NCBI RefSeq assembly: GCF_016894445.1
Contig: NZ_CP056775.1
Location: 3,474,001-3,538,000 of the forward strand
Direction of reading: 5' to 3'
DNA from: Dyadobacter sandarakinus
Lineage (GTDB): Bacteria; Bacteroidota; Bacteroidia; Cytophagales; Spirosomataceae
DNA length: 64,000 nt
The position numbers and the translations under genes are program-made. Shown here piece by piece: positions 51,142 to 60,768 of the stretch (position 1 is its first letter; each line of letters begins with the position of its first letter). Under the pieces are notes generated by a model. That model made no database searches, was not told where the DNA came from, and saw only the letters and a program-made list of their open reading frames with translations.

Positions 51142-53943
51142 TTACTTCTTCTCGCTGCCGCCCAGCGGAGCCGGAGCTCCTTCCACCGGGGTCTTTTTTG
51201 CTTTTGAAAAATCACCTGCCTTAACAATGGTAAGCTTATTGAAGTCGATGTGCCGGGCATAGGCCGCCTTGATCTGCTCAGGCGTCAGTGCCTCTATCTT
51301 TTTCTCAAAATCGGCGTCCCACTGCATGGTACGGTTGAGGTAGAGGTTATTGGTCAGCGTATTGGTGAGCGAAGCATCCTGCGAGCGAGCCACCTGGCGC
51401 GATTGCAGGTACCCCGACTTGGCTGCTTTAAGCTCGTCAGCCGTAAAACCCTCCTTCGCTACCCGCTCGATCTCCTCTTTGAAAGCAGCTTCCAGCTTCT
51501 CTGCATTCTGAGGTGCATAAATGGCATACGACATGAAAGTCCCGTTTTTATCCAGCGAGCTGGCCGAAAACTGGGAACCGACCCCGTAGCTCAGTCCATC
51601 CTTCTGCCTGATGCGCGTAGCCAGGCGTGAGTTGAGGAAACCACCGCCCAGCATATAGTTGGCCATAATCAGGGCCGGATAATCGGGATCAGTATCCTGC
51701 AAAGGCATGGCCATTCCCGCCACAAACATGGCATTGGCCTTGTCTGGTGTTTCAATTGCCTTGTTTTCTGCTTTTACAGCCAGGTAGGGCGAGGCAATGC
51801 GGGTAAAAGGTTTTTCACTTTTCCAGGTTGCAAATGCATCGTTGAGTAATTTCTGGATTTCTGCTTTGTCAAAATCACCCACTACACTCGCAGATGCATT
51901 ATTAGCCCCATAGAAATCCTTGTGAAACTGCCTGATCTGGTCGATGGTGGTAGCCTTGATGCTGGCAACATCCTCATCAAACGTACCTACATAGCGCACA
52001 TCGCTCTTGGGATAAGGCGTAACAATGCGGCGGTACTGGTTGAATGCAATAGCCTGCGGCTCGCTCCGCTGTGACTCAATACCTGCCAGTTCTTCCTGCT
52101 TCAGTTTTTCAAACTCGCCTTCATCGAAAGACGGTGTTTTCAGCACCTCGGCTACCAGTTTGAGTACCGCCGGCAGGTTTTCACGGGTGGTTTCAATGCT
52201 GGCACCGGCCTGGTTGCCCGCTCCAAAAAAGCTAACCCGTGCTTTGAGCTTGTCAAACTCATCTTTAAGCTGTTGCCGAGTCTTGTTTTTGGTGCCTCTG
52301 TCCAGCATGGAGCCTGTCAGGTCGGAGATCGTAGCCTTGTTCATCAGGCTTTTTTCATCCCCGTAACGAAGCGTAATGCGTGCTGCCACCACGTTGCCGC
52401 GCGTCTTTTTAGGCAGCAGCGCGGTTTCAATGGTATTTGCCTTTTCAATGCGGCTGGTGCGGCTTTCTACGTTGGCGGGTGACGGGTCAAATGCTTCCCC
52501 TTCGGCCACTACTGCCTCGCCTTTGTAATCCTTTACCAATGAGGCCACATCGGGTGCGGCAGGAATTTCGGTACGCACGGGGTTTGGTTCCGGCACGAAT
52601 GTACCGAGTGTCCGGTTGGATGGCTTGAAATAATATTGTGCAACCCTGAACACGTCGTCGGGTGTAACCTTGCGGATGTTGTCACGGAACAGGAAAGCGA
52701 GCCGCCAGTCCCCGGTAGCAATAGACTCGCTGATGCTCAGTCCCACCCTTTCGGAATTTCTGAATTCGAGGTCCCAGTTTTTAAGGAGGGTCGTTTTGGC
52801 ACGTTCCACATCTTCCGCAGTAGGTTTCAGTACTGCTGAGGAGTCCAGTGTAGCCACAAATGCTTTTCTGGCTTCTTCCAGGGAATTTTCTTTCAGGATT
52901 TCAGCCCCGAAAAGTACAATACCCGGATCATAAAGCTGGAAGCTGAATCCAAATTCCGATGAGGCTTTCTTGGTATTAACCAGATTCTTGTAAAGTCTTC
53001 CGTTTGGTTCGGCAGTAAGCAGCTCGGTGAGCACTTCCATAGCAGGATAATCAGGGTGCGAGCCGGGCATGATGTGGTAAGCAGCCATAAGCATCTGCAC
53101 GTCACCCGTCCTTTTCAGCTCCACAAAACGCTCCCCGTCCTGGGTCGGCTCCACGGTATAGGAGGTAGGCAGTACGCGCGTAGGTTTTGGGATCTTGCCA
53201 AAATATTCATTCACCATCGCCAGCGTTTTGGACTCGTCTATTTTCCCGGCTACCGTCAGTACGGCATTATCAGGCTGGTAAAATTTCCTGTAAAAACCCT
53301 GCAGGTTGTCGATGGGCACGCGCTCGATATCAGACCGGTTGCCGATGGTAGACTTCCCGTAATTATGCCAGAGGAATGCCCCCGAGATCACACGCTCCAT
53401 CAGCACACGAAACGGGCTGTTTTCACCGGATTCGAACTCATTCCGCACAACACTGAACTCGCTGTCCAGATCTTTTTTCGCAATATTGGAATTAACCATC
53501 CGGTCCGATTCCAGATCCAGCGCCCATTTCAGGTTGTCCTCCGTGGCCGAGAAGGTCTCAAAATAGTTAGTCCGGTCGTACCACGTGGTACCATTGGGCC
53601 TGGCGCCGTGCTCGGTAAGTTCCTGTGGGATGTTGGGGTGCTTGGGCGTACCCTTGAATACAAGGTGTTCCAGCAAATGCGCCATCCCGGTTTCACCGTA
53701 ACCTTCATGCCGCGAGCCCACGAGGTAGGTCACATTGACTGTGATCGTAGGCTTGGAAGGATCCGGGAACATCAGCACTTTCAATCCGTTTTCAAGGGTG
53801 TACTCGGTAATTCCTTCTACGGAGGTGATCTTTTTCACTCCTTTGGGCAGATCCTGCGCCCAGGCAGGTATACTCAGGACCGATGCCAGCAAAAGCCCCC
53901 GCATACCGCTGCCCAGCAGCCTGTTCATTCTGATAAATTTCAT
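51142..53943 (-). CDS. Secreted two-domain M16 (insulinase-type) zinc metallopeptidase
   Basis: A 933-residue periplasmic M16 peptidase with a signal peptide ending in SIPAWAQ. The N-terminal half has the full zinc motif HLLEH (H89, E92, H93), and the C-terminal half is a second M16 unit lacking it, so the two halves form one catalytic clam-shell. This arrangement is usual for Bacteroidota envelope peptidases. The frame stays open to 54177, but I start at ATG 53943 because the extra residues spoil the signal peptide and would overlap the divergent lipoprotein gene. An ATG at 53928 is also possible. It is separate from the two single-domain M16 genes at 16499 and 17828. Confidence 0.92.
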   Translation of the reverse strand: MKFIRMNRLLGSGMRGLLLASVLSIPAWAQDLPKGVKKITSVEGITEYTLENGLKVLMFPDPSKPTITVNVTYLVGSRHEGYGETGMAHLLEHLVFKGTPKHPNIPQELTEHGARPNGTTWYDRTNYFETFSATEDNLKWALDLESDRMVNSNIAKKDLDSEFSVVRNEFESGENSPFRVLMERVISGAFLWHNYGKSTIGNRSDIERVPIDNLQGFYRKFYQPDNAVLTVAGKIDESKTLAMVNEYFGKIPKPTRVLPTSYTVEPTQDGERFVELKRTGDVQMLMAAYHIMPGSHPDYPAMEVLTELLTAEPNGRLYKNLVNTKKASSEFGFSFQLYDPGIVLFGAEILKENSLEEARKAFVATLDSSAVLKPTAEDVERAKTTLLKNWDLEFRNSERVGLSISESIATGDWRLAFLFRDNIRKVTPDDVFRVAQYYFKPSNRTLGTFVPEPNPVRTEIPAAPDVASLVKDYKGEAVVAEGEAFDPSPANVESRTSRIEKANTIETALLPKKTRGNVVAARITLRYGDEKSLMNKATISDLTGSMLDRGTKNKTRQQLKDEFDKLKARVSFFGAGNQAGASIETTRENLPAVLKLVAEVLKTPSFDEGEFEKLKQEELAGIESQRSEPQAIAFNQYRRIVTPYPKSDVRYVGTFDEDVASIKATTIDQIRQFHKDFYGANNASASVVGDFDKAEIQKLLNDAFATWKSEKPFTRIASPYLAVKAENKAIETPDKANAMFVAGMAMPLQDTDPDYPALIMANYMLGGGFLNSRLATRIRQKDGLSYGVGSQFSASSLDKNGTFMSYAIYAPQNAEKLEAAFKEEIERVAKEGFTADELKAAKSGYLQSRQVARSQDASLTNTLTNNLYLNRTMQWDADFEKKIEALTPEQIKAAYARHIDFNKLTIVKAGDFSKAKKTPVEGAPAPLGGSEKK

Positions 53944-54122
53944 GACCATATAGGTGTAATGGTTTGATTTAAGATTTTTGAAAATAGTGCAGTTTCTTCC
54001 ATTTACCAATCTATTGATGACAAACGGTACAGGAAAGCGGGCAGCTGCGCGTTTTTTCTGAAGGTAAATATTAATACCTTCATTTTGCCATAAAAAAGGC
54101 CGCCCCGACGTACTTAGTATAA

Positions 54123-54533
54123 ATGACCTGTTCTGTAATGACACTCTGTAAATCTGTAAGTATTTCCCTGTCAGCATTTGTTGCCTTCGTAGTTGCCGGC
54201 TGTGCCGGGTCGGGCATTCCCATATCCACCAATACGCGCTATCCGATCGAGGTTCTGTACGAAAACCAGGAGCCGGAGCGGCCCTACTCCGAAATCGGGA
54301 TTGTTGAAATCAGCAGTGAAGACTCACTCACGGCTGATCAGACGCAGGACAAAAGGATGATGTACCGGGGGAATGATGCCAAAACCAAAGAACTGCTTAC
54401 CGCCCGGCTGGTCATGAAAGCACAGAAAATTGGTGCAGACGCAATCATTCACGTGCGTTACAAATATTTTACAAGCGTAAAAAAAGAAGGCTATATGCTG
54501 AGCGGCCTGGCGGTACGCTACCGGGGCGAGTAG
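54123..54533 (+). CDS. Small lipoprotein of unknown function
   Basis: A 136-residue lipoprotein: hydrophobic signal SISLSAFVAFVVAGC with the lipobox VAGC. The mature part has one alternating helix/strand domain ending in GADAIIHVRYKYFTS and GLAVRYRGE, a layout recalling small YbjQ- or DUF4156-like folds. ATG 54123 was used; ATG 54138 gives an equally good signal. It diverges from the M16 gene, with 179 bases between the two starts. Role unknown. Confidence 0.75.
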   Translation: MTCSVMTLCKSVSISLSAFVAFVVAGCAGSGIPISTNTRYPIEVLYENQEPERPYSEIGIVEISSEDSLTADQTQDKRMMYRGNDAKTKELLTARLVMKAQKIGADAIIHVRYKYFTSVKKEGYMLSGLAVRYRGE

Positions 54534-54592
54534 CTTTTAATTTCAGGCGGGTATCTTTATTTTCGTAAAAAACTCACCAAAAGCTGCTCTCC

Positions 54593-55111
54593 ATGTTCTT
54601 CAAGGCCGACCTGTCCGATTTGCCGGTAGAATCCGAATCGCGGGTCATTATTCGCTTTCAGGATTGCGACCCGCTGATGCATCTGAATAACTTCAAGTAC
54701 TTTGAATACTTCTTTAATGCACGCGAAGACCAGGTTTCAAAGCTCTATGGTTTCAGCTACGAAGCCATGTACCGTGAGCTCCGGACGAGCTGGGTGGTGT
54801 ACCAGCACCAGATTGCCTACGTAAGACCGGCGCTGATCAGCGAGTGGGTACGCATCACAAGCCGGGTTATCCATTTTGACGCGGATACGATGGTGACAGA
54901 GTATTTCATGACCAACGACCGGCGTACAGAACTGAAATCACTGCTCTGGAGCATTTCCAAACATGTGAGCGTAGACACCGGCAAGCGCGTGCCCCACCCG
55001 GAAGAAGTGATGAAGTACCTGGCAGCTACCTGCGTTCAGGGGCTGGACTTCGCCAGCCTCGACTTCAACGAACGCATTAGAACCGTGAAAAACAGCCTGA
55101 TCAGCAACTAG
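54593..55111 (+). CDS. 4-hydroxybenzoyl-CoA thioesterase-like (hotdog) acyl-CoA thioesterase
   Basis: A 172-residue hotdog-fold protein. The catalytic aspartate is in RFQDCDPLMHLNNFKYFEYF, followed by the long helix and the strand VVYQHQIAYVRPALISEWVR. It matches the 4HBT/YbgC-type acyl-CoA thioesterases. The substrate is not known. Its stop codon TAG interlocks with the stop of the convergent tamB gene (shared CTAG). It lies 59 bases after the lipoprotein gene on the same strand. Confidence 0.9.
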   Translation: MFFKADLSDLPVESESRVIIRFQDCDPLMHLNNFKYFEYFFNAREDQVSKLYGFSYEAMYRELRTSWVVYQHQIAYVRPALISEWVRITSRVIHFDADTMVTEYFMTNDRRTELKSLLWSISKHVSVDTGKRVPHPEEVMKYLAATCVQGLDFASLDFNERIRTVKNSLISN

Positions 55112-58100
55112 CGGGAGTCTTTCTTTTCCGACAGCATTTTATTGGCCGTGGTATCCTGCCGCACAGAGTCGGCCGGGACTACATACGGAACTTTGAGTTC
55201 CGGTTTCTGAATGGGCAGCAAGCGGTTGAAGCTGTGGGTAAACTGCATGCTGACCCCGCCCGTAGTAGCTGTATTGAGGGAAAAAGGGTTTTGTACGTTA
55301 CGGTTATACGCTTTGACCCGCACCGAGCCCGAGTTGTTCAGCCAGTATTCCAATGTCCATTCCCCGAGCAATGTTGCCGCATTGTACTGCACAACCCCGT
55401 TTTGTGCGCCCGACGTAAACCGCCCATCACGGGTTACCCGGAAGCGATCGTTGAGAAACCGGTAGGAAAAGCGCAGTTGCAGGTTATTCAATGCATTCTG
55501 GTCCAGAGAAAGGCCCGAAACGCCCACTTCCAGGTTTTCATTAATCCCCGAAGCCCACCGGCTTATTTGGTTGGACACCAGCTCACTGATGCTGCTTCCG
55601 AGGAAGTTCTGGTTCGTTTGACCGGCAAGACTCGTTTCGGGCAGAAGCTGGTTGACTACCAGCAGGCTGCTCACCTGCCGGCTAAGCTCCTGCTCATCGG
55701 ATTTCAGCTTGTTCTGGAATGCTTCGAGCTGGCCGCGGTACGCACTAAGTGACGGGTTGTCGAGAATTTTCAGGTCGTACCGGATCGTGGGCGACATCAG
55801 TCCATTGGATAGTCCGATGGTAACTTCAACCGGATACCTCCGGGAAAGTGCGTCGCCTGCGCCTCCGGAGGTACTTGTGCTGGGCAGTACCCCAAGCAGG
55901 GAAACCATTTGGGTGTATCCTGCCTTTACGTCCAGCTGAGCCCCGTAAGGGTCGCCCGACCAGATAATGCGGCTGCCGGGCTTGATGCTGAACTTTTTGT
56001 TGATAACATTTTGCAATGTAAAATTATACTCCCCCCGCTCGATCTCGTAGGTTCCTGCCATGGTAAAGTCCCCTTTGGTATCAATGTTCAGGTTGAGCCG
56101 GCCGCTGCCATTCCCACGCAGAATATCACCTGTCTGGCGGTCAAAGATGATTTCGCAGGTTGCGTCCGGGGTCAGGTTGAAGTTAAAGTCCATTTTGATT
56201 CCGCCCGACAGCTGGCTGCGTGCGACGGAGTCAGCCAGCTGCGCACCAGCGCTATCTGCCGGAAGCTTGCTGACAAATTGAATGTAATCCTGGGTTACAA
56301 CCTCGGTGGCACCATCCAGCGGAATGTAAATGCGTGTGCCTTTATTACTCGTCACATTAGCCTCAATGCTCATGTTGTCAATCGGCCCGTACACGGCCAC
56401 AGGCCCGGTCACGTAGGCCGTACCATAAAACATCGTGTTGTCTTTACCGACGGTATTAAGGATTTTGAAATTATGCAGGTCTGCATTAAACCCAAGTGAG
56501 AAATATTTGAACCCGTCATGAAAAACCCCACCCCGGACCGTCGCTGTATTTCCGTCAGCATCCGTGACGATAATATTGTTTACAGTAATCTCACTTTCGG
56601 TAAAGTTGATCTTGTCACTAAATGTAAAAACCGATTGCAGGTAATCGAACTTCATACGGCCTTTATCCACCATCAGTGAGCCTTCCAGAACCGGGGCAGT
56701 CAGCATACCTTTGATCTGTACGGTTCCGTTCGCTGTGCCGCTCACGTCCGAGATCAGGCCTTCGGCAAATGGTTCAAGGGCCTTGAAATCAATGTAGTTG
56801 AACACCGCACGGAGATTGAGCGTGTTTTCGGCTAGTTGCGGCCGGTAAGCACCTGTCAGCAGAAACACCCGACGCGCATTCTTGTTAAGCTGCGCATCAA
56901 TCTGCAACTCTTTCGAAAACTGGTCCCAATCGCCCGTACCTGCCAGGTTGCCGAATTCGTAGCTTGCATAACCCAGACTTTCCACATTGAACGCAACATC
57001 CAGGATTAGGTCGTGGTATACATTTTTGATCCGGGCCGAGCCGTCCATGATCCCCGCAAGCTGGGTATTCAGGACAGGGTTAAGACTGCCAAGGCCAAAG
57101 TTTTTCACGTCGATCATCAACGTTTTGTCGGCATCCTCGGAGGCGGTACCATTGAGCGATATGCGCTGCTTGCCACTCACCAGGCCCATGTTCGAGAACG
57201 TAATGCTGCTGCCTGCAAAGGAAATCAGGCTTTCGGAAGGTACAGTCCATTCTTCATCCAGCAGGTTCAGACGCGAATTTTTAAAGCTGACATCGAAACC
57301 AGCGGGCAAAAACCGGATTTCCCCCGCGAGATTGGCCATATTGGTACTTTTTACCTGATGCATAGCGCCATTGAAATCAATGTGATCTACATCCCAGGTA
57401 CCTTCCATTTCAAGCTTCTCGGTAGGGACCAGCGCGCTGATCTGCTGCTGCTGCGAGGTCACCAGCACCGAGGCCAGTACCTCCGCACTGTTGACGAACT
57501 TGGAGGTGGTGACATCCAGGTCAGATTTCACAAACTGGTTTTTACCATACCGCAGCGTATCAGCCGAAGCGCTGAGTGTAAGAAAAGCCGTGTTGTCCAT
57601 TTTGAAAAAACCCTCCGCCCGCGCACCTTTGGAAACATGGATATCAGGATTCAGGAAGGCCAGGAACCTGGCCAGGTTACGTGTTTCCACTTCATAATCG
57701 ATCTGGTACCTGTCCTGAACAGGGCGGAGCGGCTTTCGGGCATAGTACTCAGCCCTGCTGGCGGCATTTTCAAAAAAATACAGCTTGTACTCATCCAGCA
57801 CGCTGGTGATATCTGCCCAGGCCCGGGTAGGCAGAAACGGACCTTCGGCCCTGGCGGTCAGGAACTCACTTTCAACGCGAAGGCTGCGCAAGTTTTCATT
57901 TTGAGTGGATGAAAATACGAGCGTATCAATCACCAGGTTGCGTTCTTTGCTGGTCATTAAAAGATACGTATTCAACAGCCGGGCGTCGCCGGTAAGCTCG
58001 TCGATACTGTTGCCGTTTACATTGATATTGAGCTGGGTACGCAGCGTTATCGGGTCTGCGGTTAATCCCAGTTCCTGCAGATTGGCTCTTTCAATTACTC

Positions 58101-59694
58101 CCTGCACATCAAATGCATTGCGTACCCCGGTAAGGTCAAACTCCCCTTCCAGGCTGGCGAGCAGGTTACTGTCTCTGGCACTTACCTGTCCATTGAAGTA
58201 CTGGTTCTGCAGGTTTCCTTTCAGCCGGATGTTCCTGTATTCATAATTACGGAAACCCACCCGGCTTACCAGGGCATTCATGTCGGTGGAAGCATACTGG
58301 ATTTCGAGTCCCTTCCCGTGAATTTCGCCGTCAAAATCAAGTTTCTGCCAGGTATCTTTCTGATCAAGCAGCGTTCCCAGGTCCAATGCAATGGTTTTTA
58401 CCTTGCCTGAATACGTTGTTGAGCGGGAATCTGCAATATGAAAAACCAGGTCACCGCCCAGCTGCCCGAGCTTTGTACCAGCCTGTGCATTCACTGTAAA
58501 ATCTTCCAGTGTACCCTTAAATGAACCGTCCATGGTAGTAGTACCAAACTTTTTCAGGTTGTCATGCTGATCCCATTCAGGATAGTACTGAACAAGGTCA
58601 GCAGGCTGTACCTGTGTATGGGCCAGATGGATATCCATTTGTACGCCCTCCATCTCAGGCAGTCCCTTAAAGGCCACCGAGCCGGCCAGGGTACTGCCCT
58701 GCCCAAAGCGCAGGTTCATGGCAGAAAGTGTAAAATCGTCAACTTTTCCGTAAAAGTTACCCGACACGTACCAGGTTTCATGCAGGGCGTCGATGTACTC
58801 TGAGAAGAGGCCGAGGTCTTCCGCACTTACCCGGCTACCCACCAGGTGCCCCTGCATGAGTATTTTGTGATTGAAATCACCCAGCTCACCGGAGCGGTTA
58901 TAGTTGAATATGATTTCATCTTTCAAATGCGAGCTGCCCACCTGCGCATCCAGCTCTTTGAGCTCCATTTTTTTCTGACAAAACAAAAAACGCGTATCAA
59001 GGTCACGCATGGCCAGTCCTGTCTGCCGGTCTGTGGTACGCAGGTTCCGGGCCTGAAAAGCAATGGTATCACCCTGCACAAGGAAATCTTTCAACTCCCC
59101 GTTCAGGTTTGTCAGCTGAAAATGGGAGTAATCAAATACCCGCTTGCGCCGGTCATGGGGTTTGCGAGGATCGTCATAGCTGAATGTCCCGTCGATCACT
59201 TTCGAGCGGCCGATGATAAAAGGCGTATTGTTTTCGGGAGCGTCTTTGGGGCGGGGCGTGGCAGGTGCGGTGAGCCGGTTAATGCTTTCGATAAAGCCAT
59301 CAATATTGAGGTAGCCAGTTTCGGGCACGATGGCCAGCTTCACATTGGGCTGATATACATTCACTTCGTCCAGGTAAATCTCCCTGGACGCGTTTTCCAT
59401 GATGTTGCGAACGTTGAGGTTAACGTCAATGCGTCCTACATCAATGAGGTCTTTGCGGCTGGAATCCTTTACAGAAACATTTTCGAGGGATACCACATCA
59501 AACCACTTGATGTTGACCTTTCCGATGGATATGGGGTAATGCAGCTTTTCAGAAATGCTGCTGGTGGCATAGCGCACTGCCCAGGTTTGTACCGAAGGAA
59601 GCTGAAGAGCAATGGTCGCAATTCCCAGCGCAAGCAGCGCGAAGATGATAACAACAACCAGACCATTGCCAAACGCCTTCAGAAATTTTAACAT
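55108..59694 (-). CDS. tamB: TamB-family translocation and assembly protein
   Basis: A 1528-residue AsmA-like protein anchored by one N-terminal membrane helix (residues 8-30). The periplasmic part is a very long repetitive beta-structure, and the C-terminal 400 residues form the DUF490/TamB domain (TKGDFTMAGTYEIERGEYNF, GDPYGAQLDVKAGY). TamB-like proteins bridge the periplasm for outer-membrane protein assembly or phospholipid transport. No TamA is adjacent. It is larger than E. coli TamB (about 1260), as usual in Bacteroidota. It diverges from tsaD. Confidence 0.93.
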   Translation of the reverse strand: MLKFLKAFGNGLVVVIIFALLALGIATIALQLPSVQTWAVRYATSSISEKLHYPISIGKVNIKWFDVVSLENVSVKDSSRKDLIDVGRIDVNLNVRNIMENASREIYLDEVNVYQPNVKLAIVPETGYLNIDGFIESINRLTAPATPRPKDAPENNTPFIIGRSKVIDGTFSYDDPRKPHDRRKRVFDYSHFQLTNLNGELKDFLVQGDTIAFQARNLRTTDRQTGLAMRDLDTRFLFCQKKMELKELDAQVGSSHLKDEIIFNYNRSGELGDFNHKILMQGHLVGSRVSAEDLGLFSEYIDALHETWYVSGNFYGKVDDFTLSAMNLRFGQGSTLAGSVAFKGLPEMEGVQMDIHLAHTQVQPADLVQYYPEWDQHDNLKKFGTTTMDGSFKGTLEDFTVNAQAGTKLGQLGGDLVFHIADSRSTTYSGKVKTIALDLGTLLDQKDTWQKLDFDGEIHGKGLEIQYASTDMNALVSRVGFRNYEYRNIRLKGNLQNQYFNGQVSARDSNLLASLEGEFDLTGVRNAFDVQGVIERANLQELGLTADPITLRTQLNINVNGNSIDELTGDARLLNTYLLMTSKERNLVIDTLVFSSTQNENLRSLRVESEFLTARAEGPFLPTRAWADITSVLDEYKLYFFENAASRAEYYARKPLRPVQDRYQIDYEVETRNLARFLAFLNPDIHVSKGARAEGFFKMDNTAFLTLSASADTLRYGKNQFVKSDLDVTTSKFVNSAEVLASVLVTSQQQQISALVPTEKLEMEGTWDVDHIDFNGAMHQVKSTNMANLAGEIRFLPAGFDVSFKNSRLNLLDEEWTVPSESLISFAGSSITFSNMGLVSGKQRISLNGTASEDADKTLMIDVKNFGLGSLNPVLNTQLAGIMDGSARIKNVYHDLILDVAFNVESLGYASYEFGNLAGTGDWDQFSKELQIDAQLNKNARRVFLLTGAYRPQLAENTLNLRAVFNYIDFKALEPFAEGLISDVSGTANGTVQIKGMLTAPVLEGSLMVDKGRMKFDYLQSVFTFSDKINFTESEITVNNIIVTDADGNTATVRGGVFHDGFKYFSLGFNADLHNFKILNTVGKDNTMFYGTAYVTGPVAVYGPIDNMSIEANVTSNKGTRIYIPLDGATEVVTQDYIQFVSKLPADSAGAQLADSVARSQLSGGIKMDFNFNLTPDATCEIIFDRQTGDILRGNGSGRLNLNIDTKGDFTMAGTYEIERGEYNFTLQNVINKKFSIKPGSRIIWSGDPYGAQLDVKAGYTQMVSLLGVLPSTSTSGGAGDALSRRYPVEVTIGLSNGLMSPTIRYDLKILDNPSLSAYRGQLEAFQNKLKSDEQELSRQVSSLLVVNQLLPETSLAGQTNQNFLGSSISELVSNQISRWASGINENLEVGVSGLSLDQNALNNLQLRFSYRFLNDRFRVTRDGRFTSGAQNGVVQYNAATLLGEWTLEYWLNNSGSVRVKAYNRNVQNPFSLNTATTGGVSMQFTHSFNRLLPIQKPELKVPYVVPADSVRQDTTANKMLSEKKDSR

Positions 59695-59762
59695 ATACAG
59701 CTTCGCAGCAGGACACCGCTTATCTTATTGTTAATGCTTAATTTAGCGATATATTCAATGGT

Positions 59763-60767
59763 ATGAACATTCTCGCAATTGAATCGTCCTGTGACGAAAC
59801 CTCTGCAGCCGTAATCACTAACGGGAAAATCTGCTCCAATGTTGTAGCTACCCAACTCATTCACACCCAATACGGAGGTGTCGTTCCCGAGCTGGCTTCG
59901 CGTGCACACCAGCAGCACATCGTTCCCGTTGTCGATAAAGCGCTTACTGACGCAAAGGTAGGAAAAATTGACCTCGATGCCATTGCATTTACCCAAGGTC
60001 CGGGCTTGCTGGGCGCATTGCTCGTCGGAAGCTCCTTTGCCAAATCCATGGCGCTGGGACTGGGTATTCCCCTGATTGCCGTGCACCATATGCAGGCGCA
60101 TGTACTTGCCCATTTTATCGACGACCCCAGGCCGCAGTTCCCGTTTTTGTGCCTTACGGTCAGCGGCGGACATACGCAGATAGTGAAGGTGAACGGACCT
60201 TTGCAGATGGAAATCATCGGTGAAACCCGGGATGATGCTGTGGGTGAAGCTTTTGATAAAACTGCAAAACTGCTTGACCTGCCCTACCCCGGCGGTCCGC
60301 TGATTGATAAGCATGCCGCTGCGGGAAACCCTCAGGCCTATCCGTTTCCATTGCCCGAGATGCCCGGCCTGGACTTCTCTTTCAGCGGGATTAAAACTTC
60401 ATTTTTATATTTCCTGCAGAAAAGGGTGCGTGAAAACCCTGATTTTATACATGAAAATCTGGATGATATCTGTGCGAGCATTCAGTTTACCTTAATCGAC
60501 ATTTTACTTAAAAAACTGAAAAGGGCATCCCGAGAGACCGGGATCAAGGAAATTGCCATCGCCGGTGGCGTTTCGGCAAATTCGGGTTTAAGGAAATCGC
60601 TGACCGAATTGGGAAGTCAGCTGGGCTGGCAGGTTTATATCCCTGCTTTCGAGTATTGTACAGACAATGCCGCCATGATCGCCATGGCAGCGCATTTTAA
60701 ATATTTAGCAAACGACTTTACGGACCAGACAGCCAGTCCGCTGGCCAGAATGGAGTTCCACAGCTGA
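59763..60767 (+). CDS. tsaD: tRNA N6-adenosine threonylcarbamoyltransferase TsaD
   Basis: A 334-residue ASKHA-fold enzyme that transfers the threonylcarbamoyl group to A37 of ANN-decoding tRNAs. The metal histidines are in HHMQAHVLAHF (H109, H113). Nucleotide-binding motifs are ESSCDETS near the start, SGGHTQI, and GGVSANSGLRKSL near residue 265. TsaB, TsaC and TsaE are not in the window. The stop is followed by a single base before the MOSC start codon. Confidence 0.97.
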   Translation: MNILAIESSCDETSAAVITNGKICSNVVATQLIHTQYGGVVPELASRAHQQHIVPVVDKALTDAKVGKIDLDAIAFTQGPGLLGALLVGSSFAKSMALGLGIPLIAVHHMQAHVLAHFIDDPRPQFPFLCLTVSGGHTQIVKVNGPLQMEIIGETRDDAVGEAFDKTAKLLDLPYPGGPLIDKHAAAGNPQAYPFPLPEMPGLDFSFSGIKTSFLYFLQKRVRENPDFIHENLDDICASIQFTLIDILLKKLKRASRETGIKEIAIAGGVSANSGLRKSLTELGSQLGWQVYIPAFEYCTDNAAMIAMAAHFKYLANDFTDQTASPLARMEFHS

Positions 60768-60768
60768 T

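Noticed and set aside
53056..53967. A 303-residue + strand open frame inside the two-domain M16 gene
   Set aside because: Antisense shadow; the minus strand encodes the HxxEH peptidase with signal peptide.
53944..54177. Extended N-terminus of the two-domain M16 peptidase
   Set aside because: The extra 78 residues precede a good signal peptide, look random and overlap the divergent lipoprotein gene.
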